Shown one piece after another: positions 7,867-17,425 of a DNA stretch of 64,000 nucleotides. The stretch is from Rhizobiaceae bacterium (GTDB taxonomy: Bacteria > Pseudomonadota > Alphaproteobacteria > Rhizobiales > Rhizobiaceae). The stretch spans positions 62,001 through 126,000 of the forward strand of contig JANQKQ010000032.1 of NCBI GenBank assembly GCA_028281105.1, written 5' to 3'. The notes under the pieces are model-generated. The model ran no database searches, was not told the DNA's origin, and saw nothing but the letters and a program-made list of their open reading frames with translations. Within the stretch, counting starts at the first letter, position 1; every line of letters starts with the position of its first letter. The translations under genes were made by a program, and so were the position numbers.

Positions 7867-9234
7867 ATGCGTCGCGGCCCCAACACGCTGGCGTTCCGGC
7901 TGTTCTTCTTCACCTCGCTGTGGATGGTCGCCTCGCTGGCGGTGATCGCGGTGATGATCTCAGCCGATTACAGGCGCAACGCGGAAGCGCGCTTCGGTGA
8001 GCTGATCACCGCCAATCTGTACAATCTGATGGGTTCGTTCGAGCCGGCCGCCGACGGGCAGTTGACCGGCGCTCCGCAGCTCGGCGACGGGCGCTACGCC
8101 CAGTTCAACTCCGGCTGGTACTGGTCGGTGCATTCGATGAATACGCAAGCCGCGCCACGGCTGTCGCCGTCGCTGGCGGGGGCGGGCTTTCCCGACGCAC
8201 CCAGGGCCGACTTCGACGAGAATTTCCAGCGCATCTATCGCGCCGCCGACGCGCGGGGGAATCCGATCCTTGTGGCCGAGGGCCAGGTCTTCCTGGGCGA
8301 GGGCGACGACCTCTACACCTTCCGCGTCTCGGGCAATCTGGTCACGCTGAACCAGGAGATCACCGATTTCCGCCTGCGGCTGGTGAGCCTGCTGGCGCTG
8401 TTCGGCCTGGGGCTGGTGCTGACGTCGTATTTCGTCGTGCGCGTGGGCCTGCGCCCACTGATCGCCGCCACGGTGCGCCTAGGTGACATCCGCGAAGGCC
8501 GCGCGGAATCTCTGCATGGGCGGTTCCCCAAGGAAATCCAGCCGTTGATCGACGAGACCAACGCGCTCATCGTCTCGAACCGCTCGATCCTGGAGCGCGC
8601 GCGCACCCAGGTCGGCAATCTGGCGCATTCGCTCAAGACGCCGCTGTCGGTGCTGCAGGTCGAGGCCGACAAGCTGCCCGCGCGCCGCGCCGACATCTTC
8701 CGCGAGCAGCTCGCCCAGATGCAGTCGCAGGTCCAGTCCTATCTCAACCGCGCCATGGTCTCCGCGCGCCACGGCACCATCACCTCGCGCACCAAGGTCG
8801 CCCCGGCTCTCGCCCGACTGGTGCGCGTCATGACCAAGCTCAATCCGGAGCTCGACATCCGCGCCCGCCCAGCCGCCGACGAGACGCTGATCTTCGCCGG
8901 CGAGCAGCAGGACCTGGAGGAGATCGCCGGAAACCTGCTGGAGAACGCGGCCAAGTGGGCCAAATCCACCGTGCAGATCGGCGTCGAGCGGGTGCCGGGC
9001 GATGAACAGGGCGCGCGGCTGCGCCTGACGGTGGGCGACGACGGACCCGGACTGAGCACCGACGAGATAGCGGTCGCGCTCAAACGCGGCGCGCGCGTCG
9101 ACACCAGGAGCCCCGGCACCGGCCTGGGCCTTTCCATCGTCACCGACATCGTCGGCGAATATGGCGGCACGTTCGAACTGGGCCGCAGCGGCCTGGGCGG
9201 CCTGGAGGCGGTGGTCATCCTGCCGGCGGCGTGA
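7867..9234 (+). CDS. feuQ: Sensor histidine kinase, FeuQ-type
   Basis: 455-aa inner-membrane kinase, cognate of the preceding regulator (6 nt gap). Two membrane segments (FRLFFFTSLWMVASLAVIAV and LVSLLALFGLGLVLTSYFV) bracket a periplasmic sensor domain of about 130 residues. HAMP-like linker, then an H-box with NLAHSLKTPLSVLQ (His is the phosphorylation site), an N-box EIAGNLLENAAKWAK, and G-boxes DDGPGLS and GTGLGLSIV. All catalytic motifs are intact. The sensor contains GWYWSVHS, a feature of PhoQ/FeuQ-like kinases. Likely senses envelope or osmotic conditions under control of the small periplasmic protein upstream. Confidence 0.88.
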   Translation: MRRGPNTLAFRLFFFTSLWMVASLAVIAVMISADYRRNAEARFGELITANLYNLMGSFEPAADGQLTGAPQLGDGRYAQFNSGWYWSVHSMNTQAAPRLSPSLAGAGFPDAPRADFDENFQRIYRAADARGNPILVAEGQVFLGEGDDLYTFRVSGNLVTLNQEITDFRLRLVSLLALFGLGLVLTSYFVVRVGLRPLIAATVRLGDIREGRAESLHGRFPKEIQPLIDETNALIVSNRSILERARTQVGNLAHSLKTPLSVLQVEADKLPARRADIFREQLAQMQSQVQSYLNRAMVSARHGTITSRTKVAPALARLVRVMTKLNPELDIRARPAADETLIFAGEQQDLEEIAGNLLENAAKWAKSTVQIGVERVPGDEQGARLRLTVGDDGPGLSTDEIAVALKRGARVDTRSPGTGLGLSIVTDIVGEYGGTFELGRSGLGGLEAVVILPAA

Positions 9235-9330
9235 CGGTTTGTGGGCGAGTTTGGTCTTTTTTTACCATCATGCGCGAGTTTGGCGTTATAGTCGGAATTT
9301 GAAGTTTCAATTCGGGTGGCGCGCGTTTTC

Positions 9331-9744
9331 ATGCAATCGTTTCCTGCTTTCGCAACACGGCTTTGCGCGCCCGCGCTGACGGCCGGCCTGCTGCTTTCGG
9401 GCTGTGCCTCGCTCGAACTCCCCTCGACCACGCTGGCCGCGGTCTCCACCGGCGACGGGACCAACCCGGTCATCGCCGAATTGGGCGACGAGTTGAGTTG
9501 GAACGCGGAACGAAAGGCGCTCGCCGCCGAGCAGGAAGCCCTGGAAACCGGCAGCACCGGCGTACCCGTCGAATGGGTCCATTCCGACGACGTGCGCGGC
9601 CGCGTTGTGCCGTTCCAGCCCTATTCGGTGGGCACTTCGAGCTGCCGTCGCTACACCCACACCGTGTTCATATCGGGCGCCGCCAATGCGGTGACGGCGA
9701 CCGCCTGCCGCGATGAATCGGGCGACTGGAAGCCGCTGACCTGA
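9331..9744 (+). CDS. RT0821/Lpp0805-family surface lipoprotein
   Basis: Predicted outer-membrane lipoprotein of about 137 aa. The signal ends in the lipobox LLLSGCAS, with the cysteine as lipidation site. The C-terminal third has the family pattern CRRYTHTVFISGAANAVTATACRDESGDW, typical of RT0821/Lpp0805 surface proteins related to the 17-kDa antigens. ATG 9331 is preferred because it starts directly at the signal peptide; an in-frame GTG at 9316 is possible. It stands alone between feuQ and ccmI. Role is structural or unknown. Confidence 0.8.
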   Translation: MQSFPAFATRLCAPALTAGLLLSGCASLELPSTTLAAVSTGDGTNPVIAELGDELSWNAERKALAAEQEALETGSTGVPVEWVHSDDVRGRVVPFQPYSVGTSSCRRYTHTVFISGAANAVTATACRDESGDWKPLT

Positions 9745-9847
9745 CACGGTCTGACGGCGGCCGGCGGCGGGGGCCGTTCACGATTGCGCCATCCGCCCGC
9801 CAATCGTCCAACCGGTCGCATTGTTTCCGACAAATTCATGCTTATGA

Positions 9848-10993
9848 ATGACGGTGATGTTCTGGATCATTCTGGCCCTTGTCACCGTCATCGCGGTCGC
9901 CGTCGTAGCGCTGCCGATCCTGCGCGCCGGTCAAGTTCGCATTGAGCCGCTCGATCACGACCGCGAGGTCTACAGGGCGCGCTTAGGCGAGATCGACCAC
10001 GACCTGGAGCTGGGCCGCATTTCCTCCGCCGAGGCCGGCGCGGCGCGCGCCGAAGCCGGCCGTCGGCTGCTGGCGCTGGCCGGTGAGGAAGCCGGGGCAT
10101 CCGCCGACGGGCCGCGCGCCGCATCCGGCCGCCTGGCGCTTGTTGCGTGCGCGATCGCGATTCCCCTCATTTCGCTTGGTGTCTATTGGCAGGTGGGCGC
10201 ACCCGGCCAGCCCGATCAGCCTTTATTGGCGCGCCTTTCCGCCGACCCGTCCGGCCAGTCGATCGAGGCCCTGCTGCGTCGCGCCGAGCTTCGCCTGGCC
10301 GACGATCCCGACGACGGGCGCGGCTGGCGCGTGGTGGCGCCCGTCTATCTGCGGCTCGGCCGCATCGACGAGGCGGTGCACGCCTATCGCAACGCCATCC
10401 GTACCCTTGGTGAGACCCCCGCGTTGCAGACCGACCTGGCCGAGGCCCTGTCGATCGCCGCCGGCGGAGTGATCACGCAGGAAGCACATGCATTGTTCTC
10501 GGCTGCCGCCCAGGCCGACCCGGCCGCTCTGAAGCCGAGACTGTTCCTGGCCATGGCGATGAGCCAGGCCGGCGATTTCGCCGACGCGATACCCGCCTGG
10601 GAGCGGCTGATCGACGCCGCTCCGGCGCAGGCGGAGTGGCTGCCGCTCGCCCGCCATCAGCTGGAGATTGCGCGCGGCACCGTTGCCGGTGACGCGCCCG
10701 GCGATCCCACGGCCGAGGACATCGAGGCCGCCGGGCAGATGAGCGCCGAAGACCGCACGCAGATGGTCGAGACCATGGTGGCCTCGCTCGCCGACCGGCT
10801 GGCGGAAGATCCGGACAACCAGGCCGGATGGCGTCGGCTCATCCGCTCCTACATGGTGCTGGGGCGCGTCGATGAGGCGCGCGCGGCGATCGCCACGGCG
10901 CGCGGCCATTCGGATGGTGATGCGCAGTTCACCGCCTATCTGGACGCCGCGCAAGCCGAATTGGACGGCACAGCCGGGGGAGGGGACCAATGA
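9848..10993 (+). CDS. ccmI: Cytochrome c maturation protein CcmI (CycH)
   Basis: 381-aa inner-membrane protein that holds apocytochrome c and presents it to the CcmF/H haem ligation complex. The N-terminal segment has a membrane helix, an Arg/Asp-rich cytoplasmic loop ([20 protein letters not shown]) and a second helix ([19 protein letters not shown]), as in CycH. The periplasmic remainder is made of TPR-like helical repeats ([19 protein letters not shown] and [19 protein letters not shown]). First gene of the ccmIEFH operon; its stop overlaps the ccmE start (ATGA). Confidence 0.92.
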   Translation: MTVMFWIILALVTVIAVAVVALPILRAGQVRIEPLDHDREVYRARLGEIDHDLELGRISSAEAGAARAEAGRRLLALAGEEAGASADGPRAASGRLALVACAIAIPLISLGVYWQVGAPGQPDQPLLARLSADPSGQSIEALLRRAELRLADDPDDGRGWRVVAPVYLRLGRIDEAVHAYRNAIRTLGETPALQTDLAEALSIAAGGVITQEAHALFSAAAQADPAALKPRLFLAMAMSQAGDFADAIPAWERLIDAAPAQAEWLPLARHQLEIARGTVAGDAPGDPTAEDIEAAGQMSAEDRTQMVETMVASLADRLAEDPDNQAGWRRLIRSYMVLGRVDEARAAIATARGHSDGDAQFTAYLDAAQAELDGTAGGGDQ

Positions 10994-11427
10994 CCCGCAA
11001 ACAGAAACGGCTGGCCGGCATCGGCTCCATCGCGGTGGTGCTGGCACTCGCCGTCGGCCTGGTGCTGGTGGCGCTGCGCGACGAGATCGTGTTCTTCTAC
11101 TCGCCGACCGACATCATCGTCGAAGCCAAGACCGGGACCGGACAGCGCTTCCGCCTCGGCGGGCTCGTCAAGCCCGGCTCGATCGTCAAGGACGGCACTA
11201 CGGTGCGCTTCGTCGTCACCGACACCGACCACGACCTGCCCGTTACCTATGTGGGTATCCTCCCCGACCTGTTCCGCGAGGGCCAGGGCGTGGTCGCCGA
11301 AGGCCGACTGGGCGCCGACAACCAGTTCGCCGCCGACACCGTGCTCGCCAAGCATGACGAGACCTACATGCCCAAGGAAGTGGCGGACACGCTGAAAGAC
11401 AAGGGCGTTTGGAAGGGCGAGCAATGA
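10990..11427 (+). CDS. ccmE: Haem chaperone CcmE (CycJ)
   Basis: 145-aa membrane-anchored periplasmic chaperone that covalently binds haem and delivers it to CcmF. N-terminal anchor ([19 protein letters not shown]), an OB-fold beta barrel with [12 protein letters not shown] and [16 protein letters not shown], and the haem-binding histidine in [12 protein letters not shown], followed by the conserved tyrosine. All key residues are present. Overlaps ccmI by 4 nt and ccmF by 4 nt, so the three are translationally coupled. Confidence 0.95.
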   Translation: MTRKQKRLAGIGSIAVVLALAVGLVLVALRDEIVFFYSPTDIIVEAKTGTGQRFRLGGLVKPGSIVKDGTTVRFVVTDTDHDLPVTYVGILPDLFREGQGVVAEGRLGADNQFAADTVLAKHDETYMPKEVADTLKDKGVWKGEQ

Positions 11428-13406
11428 TCGTCGAACTGGGCCACTATTTCCTGGTGCTGGCGCTGGCGCTCGCCATCGTCCAGTCGGTGCTGCCGGTGGT
11501 CGGCGCGCGCATCGGCCATGCCGGCTACATGCGCTCGGCCGACTGGACCTCTGTCATGAGCGCGCTGCTGGTGGCCGGCTCGTTCGCCGCGCTCACCTAT
11601 GCCTATGTCAATTCGGACTTCTCGGTCGCCAACGTGTGGCAGAACTCCCATTCGCGCCAGCCGCTGCTGTACAAATACACCTCCGTGTGGGGCAATCACG
11701 AGGGCTCGCTGCTGCTGTGGATCCTGATCCTGGCTCTGTTCGCGGCCCTGGTCGCCGTGTTCGGCCGCAACCTGCCGGCCGATCTGCGTGCCAACGTGCT
11801 GGGGGTCCAGGCCTGGATCATGGTCGCATTCCTGCTGTTCGCCCTGTTCACGTCGAACCCGTTCGAGCGCCTGGACGAGCCGCCGCTGGAGGGCCGCGAC
11901 CTCAATCCCATCCTCCAGGACATCGGTCTCGCCATCCACCCGCCGCTGCTCTATGTCGGCTATGTCGGCTTCTCCATCACGTTTGCGTTCGCCGCCGCCG
12001 CGATGATCTGCGGGCGCATCGACGCGGCGTGGGCGCGCTGGGTGCGGCCGTGGACCCTGCTCGCCTGGGTGTTCCTGACCGCCGGCATCTCCATGGGCTC
12101 CTACTGGGCCTACTACGAACTGGGCTGGGGCGGCTGGTGGTTCTGGGACCCGGTCGAAAACGCTTCCTTCATGCCCTGGCTCGCCGGCACCGCGCTGCTG
12201 CACTCGGCCCTGGTGATGGAAAAGCGCGAGGCGCTGCGCATCTGGACGGTGCTGCTCGCCATCCTCACCTTCTCCATGTCGCTATTAGGCACCTTCCTGG
12301 TGCGCTCCGGCGTGCTGACTTCCGTCCACGCCTTCGCCACCGATCCGTCGCGCGGCGTGTTCATCTTAGCCATTCTCACCGTGTTCATCGGCGGCTCGCT
12401 GGCGCTGTTCGCCGCGCGCGCCGGCACGCTCAGACAAGGTGGATTGTTCGCGCCGATCTCGCGCGAGGGCGCGCTGGTGTTCAACAACCTGTTCCTCACC
12501 ACCGCCATGGCAACCGTGCTGATCGGCACGCTCTACCCGCTCATTCTCGAAGCGTTCGGCGGCGCGAAGATTTCCGTCGGCCCGCCGTTCTTCAACCTGA
12601 CCTTCGGCCCGCTGATGGTGCCGCTGCTGCTGGCGGTCCCGTTCGGGCCGCTATTGTCGTGGAAGCGCGCCGATTTGCTGGCGGCCCTGTCGCGGCTGTA
12701 TTTCGCCCTGGGCGCAGCGTTCGTCGCGGTGCTGACCGTGCTGGGCCTGACCGCCGGTGGCGAGGTCGCCGCCGCGCTGGGCATCGGGCTGGCCGTGTGG
12801 CTGATGATCGGCGCGTTCGCCGAAGTCATCACCCGCTCGCGAGCGTTCAGCGGCGGCGGCTCGACCCTGCGCCGGCTGGCCGGCCTGCCCGGCTCGATGT
12901 GGGGCACCGCGCTCGCCCATTTCGGCCTCGGCGTCACCCTGCTTGGCATCGTCGCGGTCAGCGCGTTCGAGCGCGAGGCGATCGACAATCTCACTCCCGG
13001 TGGCTCGATGACGATCGCCGATTACCAAATCGAGCTGGTGCGCGTCGGCCCGGTCAGGGGTCCCAACTATGTCGAGGACGTGGTGCATTTCCAGGTGACG
13101 GGACCTTCGGGCAACCGGTTCGCCATGGCCCCGTCGAAGCGGGTCTATACCGCACGGACCATGACCACGACCGAAGCGGCGATCCGCACGATCGGCTTTT
13201 CGCAGCTTTATCTCTCCGTCGGCGACATCAACGCCGACGGCTCGCTGGTGGTGCGGGCCTGGTGGAAATACCAGGTGATCCTGATCTGGCTGGGAACGCT
13301 GGTCATGGTGGCCGGCGGCTGCGTGTCGCTGGCCGACCGTCGGTTAAGGGTCGGCGCGCCGCGCCCGGCGCGAACGCGCGGCAAGCGGGAGCTGGCCAAT
13401 GCGTGA
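11424..13406 (+). CDS. ccmF: Haem lyase subunit CcmF (CycK)
   Basis: About 660-aa polytopic inner-membrane protein that ligates haem to apocytochrome c. Many hydrophobic helices, the [11 protein letters not shown] signature, and the tryptophan-rich periplasmic WWD motif [19 protein letters not shown] that binds haem; conserved histidines (for example AIHPPLLY) are present. The ATG at 11424 overlaps the ccmE stop, and upstream in-frame TTG 11409 is rejected. The C-terminal soluble region is followed by a final membrane helix ([20 protein letters not shown]). Overlaps ccmH by 8 nt. Confidence 0.95.
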   Translation: MIVELGHYFLVLALALAIVQSVLPVVGARIGHAGYMRSADWTSVMSALLVAGSFAALTYAYVNSDFSVANVWQNSHSRQPLLYKYTSVWGNHEGSLLLWILILALFAALVAVFGRNLPADLRANVLGVQAWIMVAFLLFALFTSNPFERLDEPPLEGRDLNPILQDIGLAIHPPLLYVGYVGFSITFAFAAAAMICGRIDAAWARWVRPWTLLAWVFLTAGISMGSYWAYYELGWGGWWFWDPVENASFMPWLAGTALLHSALVMEKREALRIWTVLLAILTFSMSLLGTFLVRSGVLTSVHAFATDPSRGVFILAILTVFIGGSLALFAARAGTLRQGGLFAPISREGALVFNNLFLTTAMATVLIGTLYPLILEAFGGAKISVGPPFFNLTFGPLMVPLLLAVPFGPLLSWKRADLLAALSRLYFALGAAFVAVLTVLGLTAGGEVAAALGIGLAVWLMIGAFAEVITRSRAFSGGGSTLRRLAGLPGSMWGTALAHFGLGVTLLGIVAVSAFEREAIDNLTPGGSMTIADYQIELVRVGPVRGPNYVEDVVHFQVTGPSGNRFAMAPSKRVYTARTMTTTEAAIRTIGFSQLYLSVGDINADGSLVVRAWWKYQVILIWLGTLVMVAGGCVSLADRRLRVGAPRPARTRGKRELANA

Positions 13407-13869
13407 GCGCCTGACCGCAGTCATATTAGCGCTGGTGTTGGCGATCGCATCGGCCATGCCGGCGCTCGCGGTCAACCCGGACGAGATTCTCGACGATCCC
13501 GCGCTAGAACAGCGCGCGCGCGATCTTTCCGCCGGCCTGCGCTGCATGGTCTGCCAGAACCAGTCGATCGACGATTCCGACGCGCCGCTGGCCCGCGACC
13601 TGCGCCTGCTGGTGCGCGAGCGGCTCAAAGCCGGCGACACCGACGAGCAGGTGCTCGGCTACATCGTCTCGCGCTACGGCGAGTTCGTCCTGCTGCGCCC
13701 CTATTTCGGGCTGCACACCGCCGTTCTGTGGGCAATGCCGGTCGTCGTGCTCGCGATCGGCGCGATCCTCGCATGGGTGATGATGCGCCGGCGCGCGGCT
13801 GCCGCGCCCGCCGCGCTCACGCCCGAGGAAGAAGCCCGCATCACGAAAATATTAGACGAAGGTGAGTGA
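13399..13869 (+). CDS. ccmH: Cytochrome c maturation protein CcmH (CycL)
   Basis: 156-aa thiol-disulfide oxidoreductase that keeps the CXXCH cysteines of apocytochrome c reduced. Signal peptide, then the [19 protein letters not shown] active site with CXXC, and a C-terminal membrane helix ([20 protein letters not shown]) with a short cytoplasmic tail. Length and layout match CycL of alphaproteobacteria. Last gene of the operon; overlaps the end of ccmF. Confidence 0.95.
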   Translation: MRERLTAVILALVLAIASAMPALAVNPDEILDDPALEQRARDLSAGLRCMVCQNQSIDDSDAPLARDLRLLVRERLKAGDTDEQVLGYIVSRYGEFVLLRPYFGLHTAVLWAMPVVVLAIGAILAWVMMRRRAAAAPAALTPEEEARITKILDEGE

Positions 13870-13942
13870 AGCCGTCACTATCTCCCGGTCGCGTTCGACG
13901 CATCGATTCTGAACGACGCATTGATATTGATTGGGGACCCCA

Positions 13943-15172
13943 ATGGACTTCACCACCCAGCGGCTGGATTTCGACGGCAGCCACGGCGCCAAGCTCGCCG
14001 CCCGCCTGGACATGCCGGTCACCCCGGTTCGCGCCTACGCCATCTTCGCCCACTGCTTCACCTGCTCGAAGGATTTGCACGCCAGCCGCGCCATCTCCTC
14101 GTGCCTGGCGCGGGCGGGCATCGCCGTGCTGCGGTTCGATTTCACCGGCCTGGGCTCTTCCGGCGGTGACTTCGCCTCGACCAACTTCTCCTCCAACATC
14201 GAAGATCTGGTGATCGCCGCCGACCACCTGCGCAAAAACTTCGCCGCGCCGTCCATCCTGATCGGCCATTCGCTGGGCGGGGCCGCCGTGATCGCGGCGG
14301 CCAGCCAGATCGACGAGGTGCGCGCGGTCGCCACCATCGGCGCGCCCGCCGACGCCGAGCACGTGGCGCACAATTTCGCCGCCGACATCGATGAGATCGA
14401 GACGAAGGGCGAGGCCCAGGTCGAGCTGGCCGGCCGCACCTTCTCCATCCGCAAGCAGTTCCTCGACGACCTGAAGAAGACCTCGGTTACCGAGCGCGCC
14501 GCAACCCTGGGCAAGGCGCTGCTGGTGCTGCATTCGCCGGTGGACGCCACCGTCGACATCGACAACGCCGCGCAGATCTACACGGCCGCGCGTCACCCCA
14601 AGAGCTTCATCTCGCTCGACAAGGCCGACCACCTGCTCGCCCGCGCCAAGGACGCCGACTTCGCCGCCAACATGATCGCGGCCTGGTCCGCGCGCTATCT
14701 CGATCCCGTCGATGCGTCGGTGCAGGAAGCAGGCGAGGGCGTCGTCGTGAGCGAGACGGGCCTGGGCAAGTTCCACAATACCGTCCAGGCCGGCCGCCAC
14801 CGGCTGATCGCCGACGAGCCCGAGAGCGTCGGCGGCCTCGACGCCGGCCCCACCCCCTACGGCTACCTGGCCACCGCGCTGGGCGCCTGCACCAACATGA
14901 CGATCCGCATGTATGCCGACTTCAAGAAGCTCGACGTGGGCGCGATCTCGGTGCGCGTGCGCCACGACAAGATCCACGCCGCCGACTGCGAAGAATGCAC
15001 CCACGAGGAGCGCGAAGCCGGCGGCAAAATCGACCGCTTCGAGCGCGAGATCACGGTGGAGGGGCTGAACGACCCCGACCTGGCCGACAAGCTGCTGTCA
15101 ATCGCCGACAAATGCCCCGTCCACCGCACCCTGGAGGCCGGCGCCAAGGTGGCGACGAAGATCGGCGGGTAG
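13943..15172 (+). CDS. Bifunctional alpha/beta hydrolase-OsmC fusion protein
   Basis: About 409 aa. Residues 1-250 form an alpha/beta hydrolase with AHCFTCSKDL (oxyanion region), nucleophile elbow IGHSLGG, and a late histidine in DKADHLLA. Residues 265-409 are an OsmC/Ohr-type peroxide reductase domain with the two redox cysteines in LGACTNMT and DKCPVHRTLE. This two-domain architecture is known across proteobacteria; a role in detoxifying organic hydroperoxides is likely, but the hydrolase substrate is unknown. ATG 13943 is chosen, with a GGGGA site 5 nt upstream; TTG 13931 is rejected. Confidence 0.9.
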   Translation: MDFTTQRLDFDGSHGAKLAARLDMPVTPVRAYAIFAHCFTCSKDLHASRAISSCLARAGIAVLRFDFTGLGSSGGDFASTNFSSNIEDLVIAADHLRKNFAAPSILIGHSLGGAAVIAAASQIDEVRAVATIGAPADAEHVAHNFAADIDEIETKGEAQVELAGRTFSIRKQFLDDLKKTSVTERAATLGKALLVLHSPVDATVDIDNAAQIYTAARHPKSFISLDKADHLLARAKDADFAANMIAAWSARYLDPVDASVQEAGEGVVVSETGLGKFHNTVQAGRHRLIADEPESVGGLDAGPTPYGYLATALGACTNMTIRMYADFKKLDVGAISVRVRHDKIHAADCEECTHEEREAGGKIDRFEREITVEGLNDPDLADKLLSIADKCPVHRTLEAGAKVATKIGG

Positions 15173-15602
15173 GGCGGGCGCGGAAGCCGGCGTGTCAGAC
15201 TTCAATGTCTGATTTGCCTCCCCAGATGGTGACCTGGCCTGCAGGGTTGGCCGGCCGCTTTGAGCCCTTTCTGCCAAATCCGCTTTGTCGCTAAAAGTAT
15301 GGCCGTGCCGCTGAGGTAAAGTCGGAATGCCCTTGATCACCGATTTGAACCTACTCCACCAGTCTTGCATCTGCCTTGTGCGTTTTCTGACATCTACCGC
15401 GCAAATCAAACTCCTGCAATAAGGCAAAGAAAATTCTCGTCTAGATGCCGCGTCTCGTTTTTATTCCAAATGACAAATGAAGAATTTACTTCTTTATTAC
15501 AGGGAGTTAGTATTCTATTGAGACTATCATGCCTTCATTTTGAGCGAGATTGACATAAGGATAGCTGTTCTATTAATATCAATTTGATTTTCGGGCAACT
15601 AT
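15173..15602. other. Intergenic 430 nt, left part of AT-rich island
   Basis: No supported gene. The first half is GC-rich and contains short broken reading frames on both strands without recognisable domains. From about 15400 the composition becomes AT-rich, marking the left edge of an island holding the next two orphan genes. No tRNA, integrase or clear direct repeat was seen. Confidence 0.5.
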
Positions 15603-16091
15603 ATGCCCAATTACGGAGACTATAAGATGGGTGGGCCGCACGGACATAAGGTAGATCTAGAGAAAGAGCTTGATCCAGGATTCAAATCACCAGAGCATAT
15701 GCTTGGATATTTGGCGCCATCCGTCGGCTCGTTTACTCTGCGGCATAATGAAGAAGATAAAAATTCTGGTCGTGCGGCATTTGTCTGGCATCATCTAGAG
15801 CCGCATGGCGGTCATAGCCATTTCGACGTGGATTGGCATGATGACGACATGGCATACGTTGGCGGGCTCATAAATAATGAGTACTGGTGTTACGAGGTGG
15901 TCGAAGACCCGCCAAACCAAGAGGGACCGGTCTACATAGCATTTGCGCGACAAATAATGCCTGAAAGCGCGTTAGGAACGAATGATGAGGGCTATCGCAT
16001 CCTCTATATCGATCACGGTTTCGTCCACCTTTGGAGTTGGGACGCAAAACGTTTTCATGGGCATGCTGGCGGTCATCACGCGGGGGCTTAG
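15603..16091 (+). CDS. Histidine-rich orphan protein in AT-rich island
   Basis: Not recognised. 162 aa, no signal peptide, about 17 histidines concentrated in an N-terminal GGPHGHK, a central WHHLEPHGGHSHFDVDWHDDD and a C-terminal RFHGHAGGHHAGA. The acidic and histidine clusters would suit metal binding, but no known metalloprotein motif is evident. Aromatic-rich beta-like middle (YVGGLINNEYWCYEVVED). Base composition is well below that of neighbours, indicating transfer. Ribosome-binding site is weak, so the exact start is uncertain. Followed after 76 nt by another orphan ORF on the same strand. Confidence 0.65.
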   Translation: MPNYGDYKMGGPHGHKVDLEKELDPGFKSPEHMLGYLAPSVGSFTLRHNEEDKNSGRAAFVWHHLEPHGGHSHFDVDWHDDDMAYVGGLINNEYWCYEVVEDPPNQEGPVYIAFARQIMPESALGTNDEGYRILYIDHGFVHLWSWDAKRFHGHAGGHHAGA

Positions 16092-16167
16092 ACTAAACTG
16101 AAGACATGCAGATTCAGCGAAGACTGGCTGGAAAGGGCGTCGCGGCAATACCGAGCGGAAGTGCAGC

Positions 16168-16353
16168 ATGAGCAAGAAACCGTATGAAGGAGCCTCGGAA
16201 GTTGGAAACTTCCAAGAAGCTCTTGAAAAAGCGATATCTTCTGCTGAAGCTGGAGAAGGTCATAATGTTAAGTGGGAACTACAGAAAGTTTCAGGGCAAA
16301 CGGGGGGCACGGTTGGCAACAGAATCGTGGTTGCTATTGTGGCAGTTTCCTAG
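16168..16353 (+). CDS. Small 61-aa protein, possibly dodecin-like fold
   Basis: A short ORF with a good GGAAG site just before ATG 16168. The pattern is helix (NFQEALEKAISSAEAG) followed by two strands (VKWELQKVSGQTGG and NRIVVAIVAV), which resembles the order in dodecin-like small proteins. I do not see the dodecin flavin-binding tryptophan in its expected context, so family membership is only a suggestion. AT-rich composition as for the preceding gene; the two may have been acquired together. Confidence 0.5.
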   Translation: MSKKPYEGASEVGNFQEALEKAISSAEAGEGHNVKWELQKVSGQTGGTVGNRIVVAIVAVS

Positions 16354-16793
16354 CCGGAAAGTTATATTCTAACTGCCGGTCGGCGCTGGAGACGGATGGC
16401 GTCTGAAACTCTCAAACGGGTCCCATGCCTGGCAAGGTGCGAAAGGGTTTATGTGTAAGTCCCCGCAACAACCGTGTTGCCAAGCAAGTGCCCATTCTTC
16501 AAGACACACTAACAGTTGGCAAACTAGCTCATCGCGACGCTGATCGACTTGTCGTCCGTTGAACATCAGTCGCAGTTAAAAATGGTGAAAAGTCCGCATT
16601 GTTGGCTTACGCGGTCGGTTGATTTGTTTGAGAGGTTCTGCCGAACGCGGCCGTCGACATCCAACCGTTTGTCAGCATACGCCCAAGCCAACCTCCCCCA
16701 ATCCCGCAAACTTGGCGAAAGCTTCGTGGCCTAGCCTGCCCGCGGGGCTATCTGCGGCGGCCGGGCGGTCGCTCGTGCACGCGGGAGCATGCG
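16354..16793. other. Intergenic 440 nt, right part of AT-rich island
   Basis: No supported gene. Short open frames here lack ribosome-binding sites and family features. Composition rises back to genome level from about 16640, suggesting the right boundary of the acquired segment. A GGGAG site near 16780 serves the next gene. Confidence 0.45.
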
Positions 16794-17249
16794 ATGAAAC
16801 GCGATATGGATCTGGCGCGGCGGATATTGCTCGCCATCGAGGACGCCGAGGACGGCGCGTTCACGTCGATCAAGCTGCCGACGGAGGAATATGGCGACCT
16901 GGTCATCTCCCACCACATCCGCCTGCTCAAGGAGGCGAACCTGATCCACGCCATCGAGACCAAGGGCTATACCTCGTCGGCGGCCAACTGGGTGCCCCAC
17001 TCCCTGACCTGGAAAGGTCATGATTTCCTGGATGCGGTTCGCGACGACGCGATCTGGCGCAAGATCATCGCCAAGCAGACGATGGTGGGCGCCGATCTGC
17101 CCTACGAGTTCATCCACCAGCTCGCGATCGACGAGCTGCGGCGCAAGGTGGGCATGAGCCTGTTGCCCGTGCGCACCGACCAGATCCGGCCCAGGCCGGC
17201 CGGCCCGGCCTCTCCGCCGGCCCGGGCAACGGCCGGCGACCGGGCCTGA
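16794..17249 (+). CDS. DUF2513-domain protein
   Basis: 151 aa. Begins MKRDMDLARRILLAIEDAED, the hallmark of DUF2513, followed by a winged-helix-like region (GDLVISHHIRLLKEANLI) and LTWKGHDFLDAVRDDAIW. DUF2513 proteins occur widely on mobile elements and in chromosomes and are thought to be DNA-binding from their fold, but no function is proven. The Pro/Arg-rich C-terminal tail is not part of the domain. Its place beside the AT-rich island would fit an acquired segment, although its own codon use is genome-like. Confidence 0.8.
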   Translation: MKRDMDLARRILLAIEDAEDGAFTSIKLPTEEYGDLVISHHIRLLKEANLIHAIETKGYTSSAANWVPHSLTWKGHDFLDAVRDDAIWRKIIAKQTMVGADLPYEFIHQLAIDELRRKVGMSLLPVRTDQIRPRPAGPASPPARATAGDRA

Positions 17250-17326
17250 GCGAGCGCGGCCCCGCCCGTCACGTCGCCCCGCGCGGCAAGGCGGCGTCGC
17301 GTTTCATTACCAATCTTTAATCACCC

Positions 17327-17351
17327 GGAAATGTTCGCGTAATCTGGCGTC
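17327..17351 (+). promoter_or_regulatory. Possible stress-sigma promoter upstream of degP
   Basis: GGAAA at 17327-17331 is followed after 16 nt by CGTC at 17348-17351. This approximates the EcfG general-stress consensus (GGAAC, 16-17 nt, CGTT) with one mismatch in each box. An overlapping CCCCATAT at 17352-17359 resembles a sigma-32 -10 element. Either would suit an envelope protease; both are weak matches. Confidence 0.3.
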
Positions 17352-17425
17352 CCCCATATTGGCTTTTAAGGTTGGCGGGCTCGAACCCCGACCACGCCCA
17401 GTCGATAAAGCAAGGGAACTCCCAG

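Noticed and set aside
15098-15427. Minus-strand 109-codon frame beside the OsmC fusion gene
   Set aside because: No ribosome-binding site, no domain, and it partly overlaps the end of a well-supported gene.
16549-16734. 61-codon plus-strand frame in the AT-rich island
   Set aside because: No ribosome-binding site, no family resemblance, ends just before the DUF2513 gene's own leader.
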